Below, one piece after another: positions 18,093 through 26,147 of a DNA stretch of 64,000 nt. Source of the stretch: Brumicola pallidula DSM 14239 = ACAM 615 (GTDB lineage: Bacteria; Pseudomonadota; Gammaproteobacteria; Enterobacterales; Alteromonadaceae). Each line of letters begins with the position of its first letter. The stretch's first letter is position 1. A model generated the notes under the pieces. The model was not told the DNA's origin. It saw only the letters and a list, made by a program, of their open reading frames with translations, and ran no database searches. Location: positions 551,758-615,757 of the forward strand of contig NZ_KE386814.1 in NCBI RefSeq assembly GCF_000428905.1, given 5' to 3'. Both the position numbers and the translations under genes were made by a program.

Positions 18093-19453
18093 TGACTAGT
18101 TTTTATGTGTATTGTTCGTTATTCGCGGCTATTGCTGTGGGTTTTATTGTTTATCCATGGTTCAAAGATAGAAATGCTAAAAAACGTTTTGAAGTTTCCA
18201 ACACCAACGTTATTAAACAACGCATTCAGGAAATAGAGAGAGAAGCGTTTGAAGGATTAATTGACCCCGAAGAAATGCAAACCGCGATAGATGAAATGAA
18301 GATAGCATTGGCTGATGAAACCGCATTTCACGACGCCCAAGAAAAAAAAGCGGAAACGACCAGTTTATCCGCAAGATCAGCCAAGCTTCCGCTTCTTATT
18401 GGCGCTATTCCCGCGCTATTCGCCGCCGTTTGGGTGTATGTAGATGCAAATCAGCTGTCTGGATTGCAAGATTTAGTTGATGCTACCAATAACATAGATG
18501 AACTCAGTCAGCGTATTTTAGTAACCCCTGCTGACGATGTGCAAGCTGAGGAATTCCAGAAGTACGCACTGGTTATTCGTCAGCAACTTCGCAAAGACCC
18601 AAGCGATGCCACCGGTTGGCAATGGCTTGGCAGGCTGCGTATGTCCTTAGGGCAAACTGAAGAAGCCGTCGCTGCTTTTGACAAAGCATTAAAAATAAGC
18701 CCTGATGCACAAGATATTCGCATGAAGTACGCACAAGCAATGATGATGGTTGGCGATGACGAAAATCTGCAGAACGCTAAACGACAAGTCAGTTATTTAG
18801 TTCAGATAGCACCAGAAAACCGAAATTATCGTTTATTATTGACCGTTGTGGCGGCACAGTTAAACGACAGTGAAGTTGCCTTCGCTAACTTTGCGCTAAT
18901 TAAAGACGCGCTTTCTGCGGATAGCACAGTGTACCAATCGTTAGTTAATCAACTGCGTTCTATGGGAGCGTCTGAATCGTTATTGTCGTTGGATAATGGA
19001 TCACATAATGGCCTACTCGATAATTCGTCTCTCGATAATTCGTCTCTCGATAATTCGTCACTTGATAATTCGTCTCTCGATAATTCGGTCGCTGCAAACG
19101 GCAATAGAGGGTTTGACGTTACGGTTTCAATTGCCAATGAATTGGAAAGTAAGTTACCGTCGACGGGCTTTTTAATTCTATTTGCACAAGACGCAATATC
19201 AGGTAGCCGAGTGCCCTTAGCGGTTAAGAAATTGGCGTTACCGCAGTTTCCTATTTCGCTTACCTTAAGTGCAGATGATGCAATGATCGCAAGTTTATCA
19301 TTGAAAAATGCAGAACAAGTCACCATTACTGCGCGTATCTCTGTAGATGAAGATGTAATGACCAGACCCGGCGAGTTAGAAGGAAGCCTCGCTGGTGTTC
19401 AGGTTAATGACAGTATGCAAGCTGTCACTTTAATTATAAATAAGGAAATATAG
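18092..19453 (+). CDS. ccmI: Cytochrome c biogenesis TPR protein CcmI with repeat linker
   Basis: A 453-residue apocytochrome chaperone that binds the C-terminal helix of c-type apocytochromes. Two N-terminal membrane helices (1-20 and about 95-115) flank a cytoplasmic leucine-zipper-like loop, then TPR motifs follow (about 150-290, including WQWLGRLRMSLGQTEEAVAAFDKAL). A C-terminal periplasmic domain (about 340-453) is separated from the TPRs by a repeat linker of LDNSS units at 309-332. The start is GTG, next to the ccmH stop. Length is normal for the family apart from the linker. Confidence 0.92.
   Translation: MTSFYVYCSLFAAIAVGFIVYPWFKDRNAKKRFEVSNTNVIKQRIQEIEREAFEGLIDPEEMQTAIDEMKIALADETAFHDAQEKKAETTSLSARSAKLPLLIGAIPALFAAVWVYVDANQLSGLQDLVDATNNIDELSQRILVTPADDVQAEEFQKYALVIRQQLRKDPSDATGWQWLGRLRMSLGQTEEAVAAFDKALKISPDAQDIRMKYAQAMMMVGDDENLQNAKRQVSYLVQIAPENRNYRLLLTVVAAQLNDSEVAFANFALIKDALSADSTVYQSLVNQLRSMGASESLLSLDNGSHNGLLDNSSLDNSSLDNSSLDNSSLDNSVAANGNRGFDVTVSIANELESKLPSTGFLILFAQDAISGSRVPLAVKKLALPQFPISLTLSADDAMIASLSLKNAEQVTITARISVDEDVMTRPGELEGSLAGVQVNDSMQAVTLIINKEI
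19016..19087 (+). repeat. 15-bp tandem repeat in ccmI (just under five units)
   Basis: Units CTCGATAATTCGTCT encode Leu-Asp-Asn-Ser-Ser, repeated four times plus a partial fifth. Units are nearly identical at base level, which suggests recent expansion. The repeat lies between the TPR region and the C-terminal domain. Confidence 0.95.
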
Positions 19454-20277
19454 TGTTCAATAAGTGTAAAATAATTGCCTTAGCTTTTGCCTTGGGATTG
19501 GGCGGGTGCGCAAGTCAGTCGGCCAATGAGCAAGCCGAGCTATCAAAAAACCAAGAAATCGTTGTTGAACCAGCAAGGCCAATGGCAGAAGATGAGGGCA
19601 ATTCCGATCCGTTTGAACCTATTAACCGTGTTTTTTGGGATTTTAACTATGAAATTCTCGACCGATTTTTAGTCAAGCCAGCAACAATAGCGTATATCAC
19701 GGTAACGCCTCAGTTTATTAGAAGTGGCTTGCTAAACGCGTCTGAAAATTTGAGTGAGCCTGCCAGTGCAGTCAACAACTTACTACAGGGTAAGCCGGTT
19801 GAATCGCTCACCAGTGTAGGGCGCTTTTTGCTCAATAGCACGGTGGGTATTGTCGGCTTGCTTGACGTTGCATCTACAATGGGTTTAGAAGAAAAAGAGG
19901 AAGACTTTGGTGAAGTATTGGGTGTTTGGGGCGTTGGTACTGGCCCATATCTTATGTTGCCAGCATTAGGTCCAAGTGACTTTAGAAGTTTTACCGGTCG
20001 TATTGTCGATAATGTTTATTGGCCGTTGACGATCCTCGATGACCCCTACGTTATTGCGTCCAATGTGGTAAAAATTATTGAAGTAAGAGCATCTTTGTTA
20101 GCTCAAGAGGAGACACTAAACCGGTCCCTCGATCAGTACTTGTTTGTTCGCGATGCTTATTTTCAGCGTTTAGCATTTAAAGTGAGTGACGGTAAGATAA
20201 AAGTTAAGACGACAGAAGAGTTGGAAGAAGAAGACGATGACTTCTCTAACTTTGAAGACATGTTGAAGGATATGTAA
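19453..20277 (+). CDS. mlaA: Outer-membrane lipid asymmetry lipoprotein MlaA (VacJ)
   Basis: A 274-residue lipoprotein. A GTG start gives a signal peptide with lipobox LGGC (Cys19), then the MlaA fold with DPFEPINRVFWDFN, VGRFLLNSTVGIVGLLDVA and the diagnostic VLGVWGVGTGPYLMLPALGPSD. MlaA works with OmpC to pull misplaced phospholipids from the outer leaflet and hand them to MlaC. The C-terminus has an acidic stretch (EELEEEDDD). It overlaps the ccmI stop and closes the operon at a strong terminator; functional linkage to cytochrome c maturation is not expected. Confidence 0.95.
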   Translation: MFNKCKIIALAFALGLGGCASQSANEQAELSKNQEIVVEPARPMAEDEGNSDPFEPINRVFWDFNYEILDRFLVKPATIAYITVTPQFIRSGLLNASENLSEPASAVNNLLQGKPVESLTSVGRFLLNSTVGIVGLLDVASTMGLEEKEEDFGEVLGVWGVGTGPYLMLPALGPSDFRSFTGRIVDNVYWPLTILDDPYVIASNVVKIIEVRASLLAQEETLNRSLDQYLFVRDAYFQRLAFKVSDGKIKVKTTEELEEEDDDFSNFEDMLKDM

Positions 20278-20321
20278 CAGCAGTAACATAACCGCAAAAA
20301 GTCGAGTTATTGAGAATTACG

Positions 20322-20365
20322 AAAAGGGGCCGTGTTAAACTACATTAACACGGCCCCTTTTTTTG
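20322..20365. terminator. Bidirectional terminator between mlaA and galE
   Basis: A 17-bp perfect stem (AAAAGGGGCCGTGTTAA and its complement) with a 6-nt loop is followed by T on the plus strand and by the complementary A/T tract on the other. It serves the convergent mlaA and galE genes. Confidence 0.95.
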
Positions 20366-20369
20366 TTTG

Positions 20370-21389
20370 TCAGGCTTTATACCCATTCGGATTATTAGAC
20401 TGCCAGCGCCACGAGTCCTCGCACATTTCCTTTAAGCCTTTTTCAGCTGTCCAGCCCAGTGCTTGTGCTGCCAATTTGGGGTCGGCATAACAAGCAGCAA
20501 CGTCACCGCCTCTGCGAGGAGTAATTTTATAAGGCACTTTTTGACCCGAGACTTGTTCAAACATGGTGACCATTTCGAGTACGCTATAACCTTGGCCAGT
20601 GCCTAAGTTATAGGTGACCAAGCCGGCTTTGTCTTCTAACTTGGCTAAGGCCTTTAAATGCCCATTGGCTAAGTCGTCAACATGGATATAGTCGCGAACC
20701 CCGGTGCCATCGACTGTGTCGTAGTCATCACCAAATACGCTTAAATACTCGCGCTTACCGGTGGCGACTTGGGTAATAAAGGGCATTAGGTTATTCGGTA
20801 TTCCGTTGGGATCCTCGCCAATTAAGCCACTTGGATGCGCTCCTGCTGGATTAAAGTAGCGCAGCAATACGATATTCCACTTGTTGTTGGCCTTGTAAAG
20901 GTCGGCTAGCATAAGCTCAACCATCAGCTTTGACTGGCCATAAGGATTAGTCGGCGAGCCGGTTGGTAAGTTTTCATGCAGTGGTAATTCAGTTGGGTCG
21001 CCATATACAGTCGCTGATGAACTAAACACGATATTGTTCACATCGTTAGCCTGCATCGCTTTGCACAAGTTAAGCGTGCCATACAGGTTGTTTTCGTAGT
21101 ACATAAGTGGCTTTTCAACTGATTCACCCACGGCTTTTAAGCCTGCGAAGTGAATAACGCCATCGATTTTATGCTCACTGAATACTTTATTTAACAGCGC
21201 GGTATCTCGAATATCACCTTCATATAAATCAGCCTTTTTACCCGTGATTTCTTGGACTCTTTTTAAACTCTCATCTGAGGAGTTTGAAAAGTTGTCTAAG
21301 ATAACGACTTTGTAATCCGCTTCAAGTAGCTGCAGAACCGTGTGACTGCCTATATAGCCAGTGCCGCCGGTAACAAGTATTGATTTCAT
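20370..21389 (-). CDS. galE: UDP-glucose 4-epimerase
   Basis: A 339-residue SDR epimerase that interconverts UDP-glucose and UDP-galactose. It has the NAD-binding GGTGYIGSH near the N-terminus, the catalytic Ser region [10 protein letters not shown], the YxxxK pair in [11 protein letters not shown], and the family blocks [13 protein letters not shown] and [13 protein letters not shown]. The open frame reaches 21419, but the ATG at 21389 (MKSILVTGG) has a GGAG ribosome site at good spacing. It is monocistronic and probably feeds the polysaccharide locus a few kb downstream as well as galactose metabolism. Confidence 0.97.
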   Translation of the reverse strand: MKSILVTGGTGYIGSHTVLQLLEADYKVVILDNFSNSSDESLKRVQEITGKKADLYEGDIRDTALLNKVFSEHKIDGVIHFAGLKAVGESVEKPLMYYENNLYGTLNLCKAMQANDVNNIVFSSSATVYGDPTELPLHENLPTGSPTNPYGQSKLMVELMLADLYKANNKWNIVLLRYFNPAGAHPSGLIGEDPNGIPNNLMPFITQVATGKREYLSVFGDDYDTVDGTGVRDYIHVDDLANGHLKALAKLEDKAGLVTYNLGTGQGYSVLEMVTMFEQVSGQKVPYKITPRRGGDVAACYADPKLAAQALGWTAEKGLKEMCEDSWRWQSNNPNGYKA

Positions 21390-21547
21390 AGTAAAGGCTC
21401 CGTTGATATTAAATTCCATTTTATCTTATAAATGTGACAAATATAATGCGTAGTATAAACTTGTTCTGGTTTGTTTTGTAATGGTACTGACTAAATAGCG
21501 TAAATTATCGTCATTTTTTTGCATCAGTGCTGCAAGCAGTGATCGGT

Positions 21548-21838
21548 TTATTTATTATTGTCTTTTAAATATTTGGCACTCAATGAATACTGAATAGGCT
21601 TAACAAAAATTGGATACAACAGGAAAATAAGAGCCGCCCAGGCGAGTGAGAACCAATTGTTAGTTACCTGCAAAATCAAAGCAAATACCGGCACTATCAC
21701 TAATAACTTTAGCACGTTTAGCAGTGTTTTCTCTGGAACCGTCATTTTTTTTGCCGCATCTTCTAATAGCGCCATGCGTTCTGTTAACGGTTTGTCGGCC
21801 AATGCTGGGATTTTCTTAGTCGAGGTGTAGATTTTCAC
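21548..21838 (-). CDS. Small two-span membrane protein of unknown function
   Basis: A 96-residue protein with a polar N-terminus (MKIYTSTKKIPALADKPLTER), two adjacent membrane segments (about residues 43-60 and 64-82) and a basic C-terminus. It resembles small Alteromonadales proteins grouped as DUF6170, but this is recalled from pattern only. No catalytic motif. No operon partner: the POT transporter on its right has its own terminator. Confidence 0.65.
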   Translation of the reverse strand: MKIYTSTKKIPALADKPLTERMALLEDAAKKMTVPEKTLLNVLKLLVIVPVFALILQVTNNWFSLAWAALIFLLYPIFVKPIQYSLSAKYLKDNNK

Positions 21839-21920
21839 TTTTTCTCACATAAATCAAAAACAAGAATGTTATAAACGAGATAGTAGCAAACTTAGGTCAG
21901 TAGGTTTATGTTTTAGTGCC

Positions 21921-21960
21921 AATAAAAAAGGCGGTGTACTTAAAAAGTTAACACCGCCCT
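21921..21960 (-). terminator. Terminator of the POT transporter gene
   Basis: GGCGGTGT / ACACCGCC arms pair with a 13-nt loop. On the minus strand the stem is followed by a run of T, as needed for the transporter gene whose stop codon lies about 40 nt upstream. Confidence 0.85.
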
Positions 21961-21998
21961 GCATTCAATTCACTCAATTGATTGGAATAGGATTGGTT

Positions 21999-23495
21999 TT
22001 AGCCTGGGTCTTTCTCAGCCAATTTTTCCCATTTACTGGTTTTCATTGATAACAACAGCAATACAATACCAATTGCGACACTGAAGTAAGTGATTTGCAG
22101 GTATAGATCCGGCATTTGATCAACTTGCTCAGGGTCGAATTTGCCCGCAAAGATGCCAGCAATAATACTACCCATGGAATAAGTTAATACAAACACGCCC
22201 ATCATCTGACCTGAGAAGCGTCTTGGTGACAGCTTACTTACCGCACTCAGTGCAACCGGGCTTAAAAATAGCTCACCCACGGTATGCAGGAAGTAAGTTG
22301 CGACCAACCAATATGGCGCGACTTTCAGACCACTTGCCGCTAGCTGGGCTGCAAAGAACATGACTATAAAGCCTGACGCCATGATTATTAGACCAACAGC
22401 GCATTTTACGCTGTAGCTTGGTTCAATCATGCGCTTGCCTAATGCCATCCACATGTACGCAAAGAAAGGCGACAATATGATAATGAAAATAGAGTTAGCA
22501 GACTGGAACCATGCTGGTGGAATTTCAAACGTGCCCATCATGCGTTGAGTATAGTCTTGGCCGAACAAGTTAAGTGAGGAACCGGCCTGCTCAAAACCAG
22601 CCCAAAAACAAGTTGACGCTAAACAAATGAGGAATAATGCACCCATGCGACGTTGTTCGTCACCATTTAGATTGCCACCAAAGAAGATGTAGGCAAAGTA
22701 CAGTAAAAAGATAGTCGTTATCGCAATGGCCACTTGTTGAGCCACGATAATAGGATCAAAACCCACTGAACCGGTATAAACTAAAACGGTCAGTGTTGCC
22801 AATGCAATCAAAACACCGGTGATAACAATATAGGCTTTTTTCTGACCTGCAGGTGTTAATGGCACTACCGGCTTGTCGGAAATACCTTTGATGTTGTGCA
22901 GCGTGAGTTTATATTGGATAAGTCCAACACCCATACCCACCGCAGCGGCACCAAAAGCCCAGTGATAACCCATGTTCACTTGCAAGTAACCGCAAACGCC
23001 ATAGCCGATTAATGAACCAATATTAATACCCATATAATAAATAGTGTACGCACTATCACGACGGGGATCTTTTGCGCCATAGAGTTGGCCAACCATGGCG
23101 CCAATATTAGGTTTTAATAAACCCGTGCCAAGCACCACAAAAATCAAGCCTAGGAAAAACGTCGTATCGGAGGGAATGGCCAATATGATGTGACCAATCA
23201 TGATCACGAAGCCACCGTAAAACACGGCTTTTTGGCCGCCAATTAAGCGATCCGCAATCCAGCCACCGGGTAAACCAAAGAAGTAAACGGCCCCCGTGTA
23301 TAAACCATATATTGCTGAAGCGGTAGCGACGGATAAGCCCAGTCCGCCTTCTTCAATAGCAAGTACCATGAAAAGAACGAGAAGCGCACGCATGCCATAA
23401 TAGCTCATGCGCTCCCACATTTCTGTGCCTGCTAGTGTCAGCAGGCCTATTGGATGACCAACAAAACTTCGGTCATTGTTTGTTTCTATCGTCAT
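21999..23495 (-). CDS. POT family proton-coupled peptide transporter
   Basis: A 498-residue MFS transporter of the POT/PTR2 family, importing di- and tripeptides with protons. It carries the N-terminal ExxER-type motif TEMWERMSYYGMRA, the PTR2 signature region GTGLLKPNIGAMVGQLYG, and YYMGINIGSLIGYGVCGYL, equivalent to FYxxINxGSL. About 14 membrane segments are visible. An AAGGAA ribosome site supports the ATG. It is close to E. coli DtpA/DtpB in length; assignment to one subfamily is not attempted. Single gene, divergent from wecB. Confidence 0.93.
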   Translation of the reverse strand: MTIETNNDRSFVGHPIGLLTLAGTEMWERMSYYGMRALLVLFMVLAIEEGGLGLSVATASAIYGLYTGAVYFFGLPGGWIADRLIGGQKAVFYGGFVIMIGHIILAIPSDTTFFLGLIFVVLGTGLLKPNIGAMVGQLYGAKDPRRDSAYTIYYMGINIGSLIGYGVCGYLQVNMGYHWAFGAAAVGMGVGLIQYKLTLHNIKGISDKPVVPLTPAGQKKAYIVITGVLIALATLTVLVYTGSVGFDPIIVAQQVAIAITTIFLLYFAYIFFGGNLNGDEQRRMGALFLICLASTCFWAGFEQAGSSLNLFGQDYTQRMMGTFEIPPAWFQSANSIFIIILSPFFAYMWMALGKRMIEPSYSVKCAVGLIIMASGFIVMFFAAQLAASGLKVAPYWLVATYFLHTVGELFLSPVALSAVSKLSPRRFSGQMMGVFVLTYSMGSIIAGIFAGKFDPEQVDQMPDLYLQITYFSVAIGIVLLLLSMKTSKWEKLAEKDPG

Positions 23496-23724
23496 TAGTG
23501 TTCCTTGAAAACAGTTTGTTTTTATTTTTCTATATGTCCGCGCGCAGTATGCAATATTAATGATTAAAGTTGCAAGTTTGTTAAATGATGGACCATGTCA
23601 AAGCAAAGACACAAAAAAGCGTAAAAGTTTACGAATAGGTGTGACAAAAGGGCTATATTTCAGTAGGATCACCGGCTGATGAAAAATACTGCAAAGTCGC
23701 AGGGAATGGGAAGACATTGTTGTA

Positions 23725-24861
23725 ATGAAAAGCATAAAGAAAAAAGTACTTTGCGTATTCGGCACTCGCCCCGAGGCCATCAAAATGGCTCCTCTAGTCA
23801 AAGTATTAGAAATAGATCCACGATTTGAAGCTAAAGTTTGCGTTACTGCTCAGCACCGAGAGATGTTGGACCAAGTTTTGGAGTTATTTCAAATAACACC
23901 AGATTACGATCTGGATTTGATGAAGCATAAACAAACATTAAACGACGTTACATCCAAAATTCTCCTGCAAATGAAGGCAGTACTGACAGAGTTCAAGCCT
24001 GATGTGGTTTTAGTTCATGGCGACACAGCAACCACATTTGCAACCAGTTTAGCTGCTTATTATGAACAGATTGCAGTCGGCCACGTTGAAGCTGGTTTGC
24101 GCACGGGTAACATTTACTCTCCCTGGCCTGAAGAGGCAAATCGTAAATTAACAGGGGCAATAACAACTTATCATTTCGCTCCTACGAAAGAATCTGCGCA
24201 GAATTTAGTGAACGAAAATCATGATGAGAAGACCATCACTATTACCGGTAATACCGTAATTGATGCATTACTGTTGGTTCGAGATAAATTAAAGAACGAT
24301 GCTGATATTTTACAAAAAATGAAAGCTAAATTTAACTTTTTAGATGAAAATAAGAAACTTATTTTAGTGACTGGCCATCGACGTGAAAATTTTGGACAAG
24401 GTTTTGAAAATATTTGTCAAGCTCTTGCTAATACAGCACAAAAATATCCAAATGTAGAAATCCTATATCCTGTGCATTTAAACCCAGCAGTGCAAGAGCC
24501 GGTAAATCGTTTATTATCTAACATCGATAATATTAAATTAATTGAACCACAGCAGTATCTTGAATTTGTATATTTAATGAACCGCTCACATATCATTTTA
24601 ACCGATTCAGGTGGTATTCAAGAGGAAGCACCTTCACTAGGTAAACCTGTTTTAGTTATGCGTGATACCACTGAGCGTCCTGAGGCAGTTGCAGCTGGTA
24701 CTGTTAAATTAGTTGGTACTAGCGTGGAAAGAATCTGTAGTGAATTAGATACATTGTTGACCGATGACGAAGCATATAAAGTAATGAGTGTTGCGCACAA
24801 TCCCTATGGCGATGGCCAAGCTTGCAAGCGCATTGCAGACGAATTAGTGAAGGAAAAATAA
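23725..24861 (+). CDS. wecB: UDP-N-acetylglucosamine 2-epimerase (non-hydrolysing)
   Basis: A 378-residue GT-B-fold epimerase converting UDP-GlcNAc to UDP-ManNAc. Signature segments are [55 protein letters not shown] and [31 protein letters not shown]. All active-site blocks are intact and the length is that of E. coli WecB. It is the first gene of the polysaccharide locus and is followed 2 bp later by wecC, its pathway partner. No JUMPstart/ops element was found in the 230 bp upstream. Confidence 0.97.
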   Translation: MKSIKKKVLCVFGTRPEAIKMAPLVKVLEIDPRFEAKVCVTAQHREMLDQVLELFQITPDYDLDLMKHKQTLNDVTSKILLQMKAVLTEFKPDVVLVHGDTATTFATSLAAYYEQIAVGHVEAGLRTGNIYSPWPEEANRKLTGAITTYHFAPTKESAQNLVNENHDEKTITITGNTVIDALLLVRDKLKNDADILQKMKAKFNFLDENKKLILVTGHRRENFGQGFENICQALANTAQKYPNVEILYPVHLNPAVQEPVNRLLSNIDNIKLIEPQQYLEFVYLMNRSHIILTDSGGIQEEAPSLGKPVLVMRDTTERPEAVAAGTVKLVGTSVERICSELDTLLTDDEAYKVMSVAHNPYGDGQACKRIADELVKEK

Positions 24862-24863
24862 GA

Positions 24864-26129
24864 ATGGCATTTGAAACAATTTCGGTCATTGGCTTAGGCT
24901 ATATTGGTTTACCAACAGCGGCAATGTTTGCGGCGCATGGTAAAAAAGTTATCGGTGTTGATGTAAACCAACATGCTGTAGAGACTATTAATCGGGGTGA
25001 AATTCATATTGTTGAACCCGATTTGGATGCGTTAGTTGCACAAGGCGTTGCGAAAGGGCGTTTAAGAGCAGTTACTGTGCCTGAAGCTGCTGACGCATTT
25101 TTAATAGCAGTGCCTACACCATTTGAGGACGACGCGAGTGCTTCGGTTCCAAAGCCAGATTTAAAATATATCCAAGCTGCATGCTCAGCAATTGCGCCAG
25201 TATTGAAAAAAGGCGACTTAGTTATCCTTGAATCAACTTCACCCGTCGGTGCAACGGAACTAGTAGTTGAATGGCTATCTGCCGCTAGAAGTGATTTGAG
25301 TTTCCCTTCGGAGCATTCTTCTGAATCAGACATTTACGTTGCACATTGCCCTGAAAGAGTTTTACCAGGTCATATTGTTAGAGAATTAATCGAAAACGAC
25401 AGAGTCATAGGTGGGATTACTCCGGCATGCTCAGCAAAAGCTGTGGAATTATACAAAGCCTTTGTGCAAGGCGATTGTGTTATAACAAACGCCCGCACTG
25501 CAGAAATGGCAAAGTTAACTGAAAACGCGTCACGCGATGTAAGTATTGCTTTTGCGAACGAATTGTCGATTATTTGTGATGAAACTGATATTGACGTTTG
25601 GGAGCTAATTGCACTTGCTAATCGCCACCCAAGAGTCAATATATTGCAACCAGGTCCGGGTGTTGGTGGACACTGCATTGCAGTGGACCCGTGGTTTATA
25701 GTTAGTCGTTCTCCTGATTCTGCAAGGCTGATTAAAACAGCACGTGAAGTAAATGACAGCAAGCCAGCGTGGGTTATTAAGAAAGTTAAGTTAGCAGTTG
25801 CTGATTATTTAACAGCAAATGCAACTAAGTCGGTTTCAGATATTAAAATTGCTTGTTACGGCTTAGCGTTTAAACCTAATATTGACGACTTACGAGAAAG
25901 CCCAGCATTGAATATTGCCCGAGAATTAACATTGGTATACGGTGATTCATTAGTATGTGTAGAGCCCAATATTGAACATCATAAGAATGTTAAAGGTGTA
26001 AATTTGATTAGTGTCGATCAAGCCCTTAATAATTCAGAAGTTCATGTTTTGTTGGTTGATCACAAAGAATTTAAACAAGCGAAAAAGCCATGTGGTTTTA
26101 TTGTTGATACCAAAGGTATTTGGAAATAA
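24864..26129 (+). CDS. wecC: UDP-N-acetyl-D-mannosamine dehydrogenase
   Basis: A 421-residue UDP-sugar 6-dehydrogenase that oxidises UDP-ManNAc to UDP-ManNAcA in two NAD+-dependent steps. N-terminal Rossmann motif GLGYIGLPTAAMFA, the loop ESTSPVGATE, and the catalytic cysteine block GPGVGGHCIAVDPWF are present, plus the C-terminal domain CYGLAFKPNIDDLRESPA. The start at 24864 sits just after wecB, with AAGGAAA upstream; a longer in-frame extension to 24822 would overlap wecB and is not needed. Pairing with wecB predicts a ManNAcA residue in the polymer. Confidence 0.96.
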   Translation: MAFETISVIGLGYIGLPTAAMFAAHGKKVIGVDVNQHAVETINRGEIHIVEPDLDALVAQGVAKGRLRAVTVPEAADAFLIAVPTPFEDDASASVPKPDLKYIQAACSAIAPVLKKGDLVILESTSPVGATELVVEWLSAARSDLSFPSEHSSESDIYVAHCPERVLPGHIVRELIENDRVIGGITPACSAKAVELYKAFVQGDCVITNARTAEMAKLTENASRDVSIAFANELSIICDETDIDVWELIALANRHPRVNILQPGPGVGGHCIAVDPWFIVSRSPDSARLIKTAREVNDSKPAWVIKKVKLAVADYLTANATKSVSDIKIACYGLAFKPNIDDLRESPALNIARELTLVYGDSLVCVEPNIEHHKNVKGVNLISVDQALNNSEVHVLLVDHKEFKQAKKPCGFIVDTKGIWK

Positions 26130-26147
26130 TTAAAAGGTTTTATATCT

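Noticed and set aside
23496-23724. JUMPstart/ops element upstream of the polysaccharide locus
   Set aside because: No GGCGGTAGC-like sequence is present in the 230 bp before wecB, nor before the WbpM-like gene.
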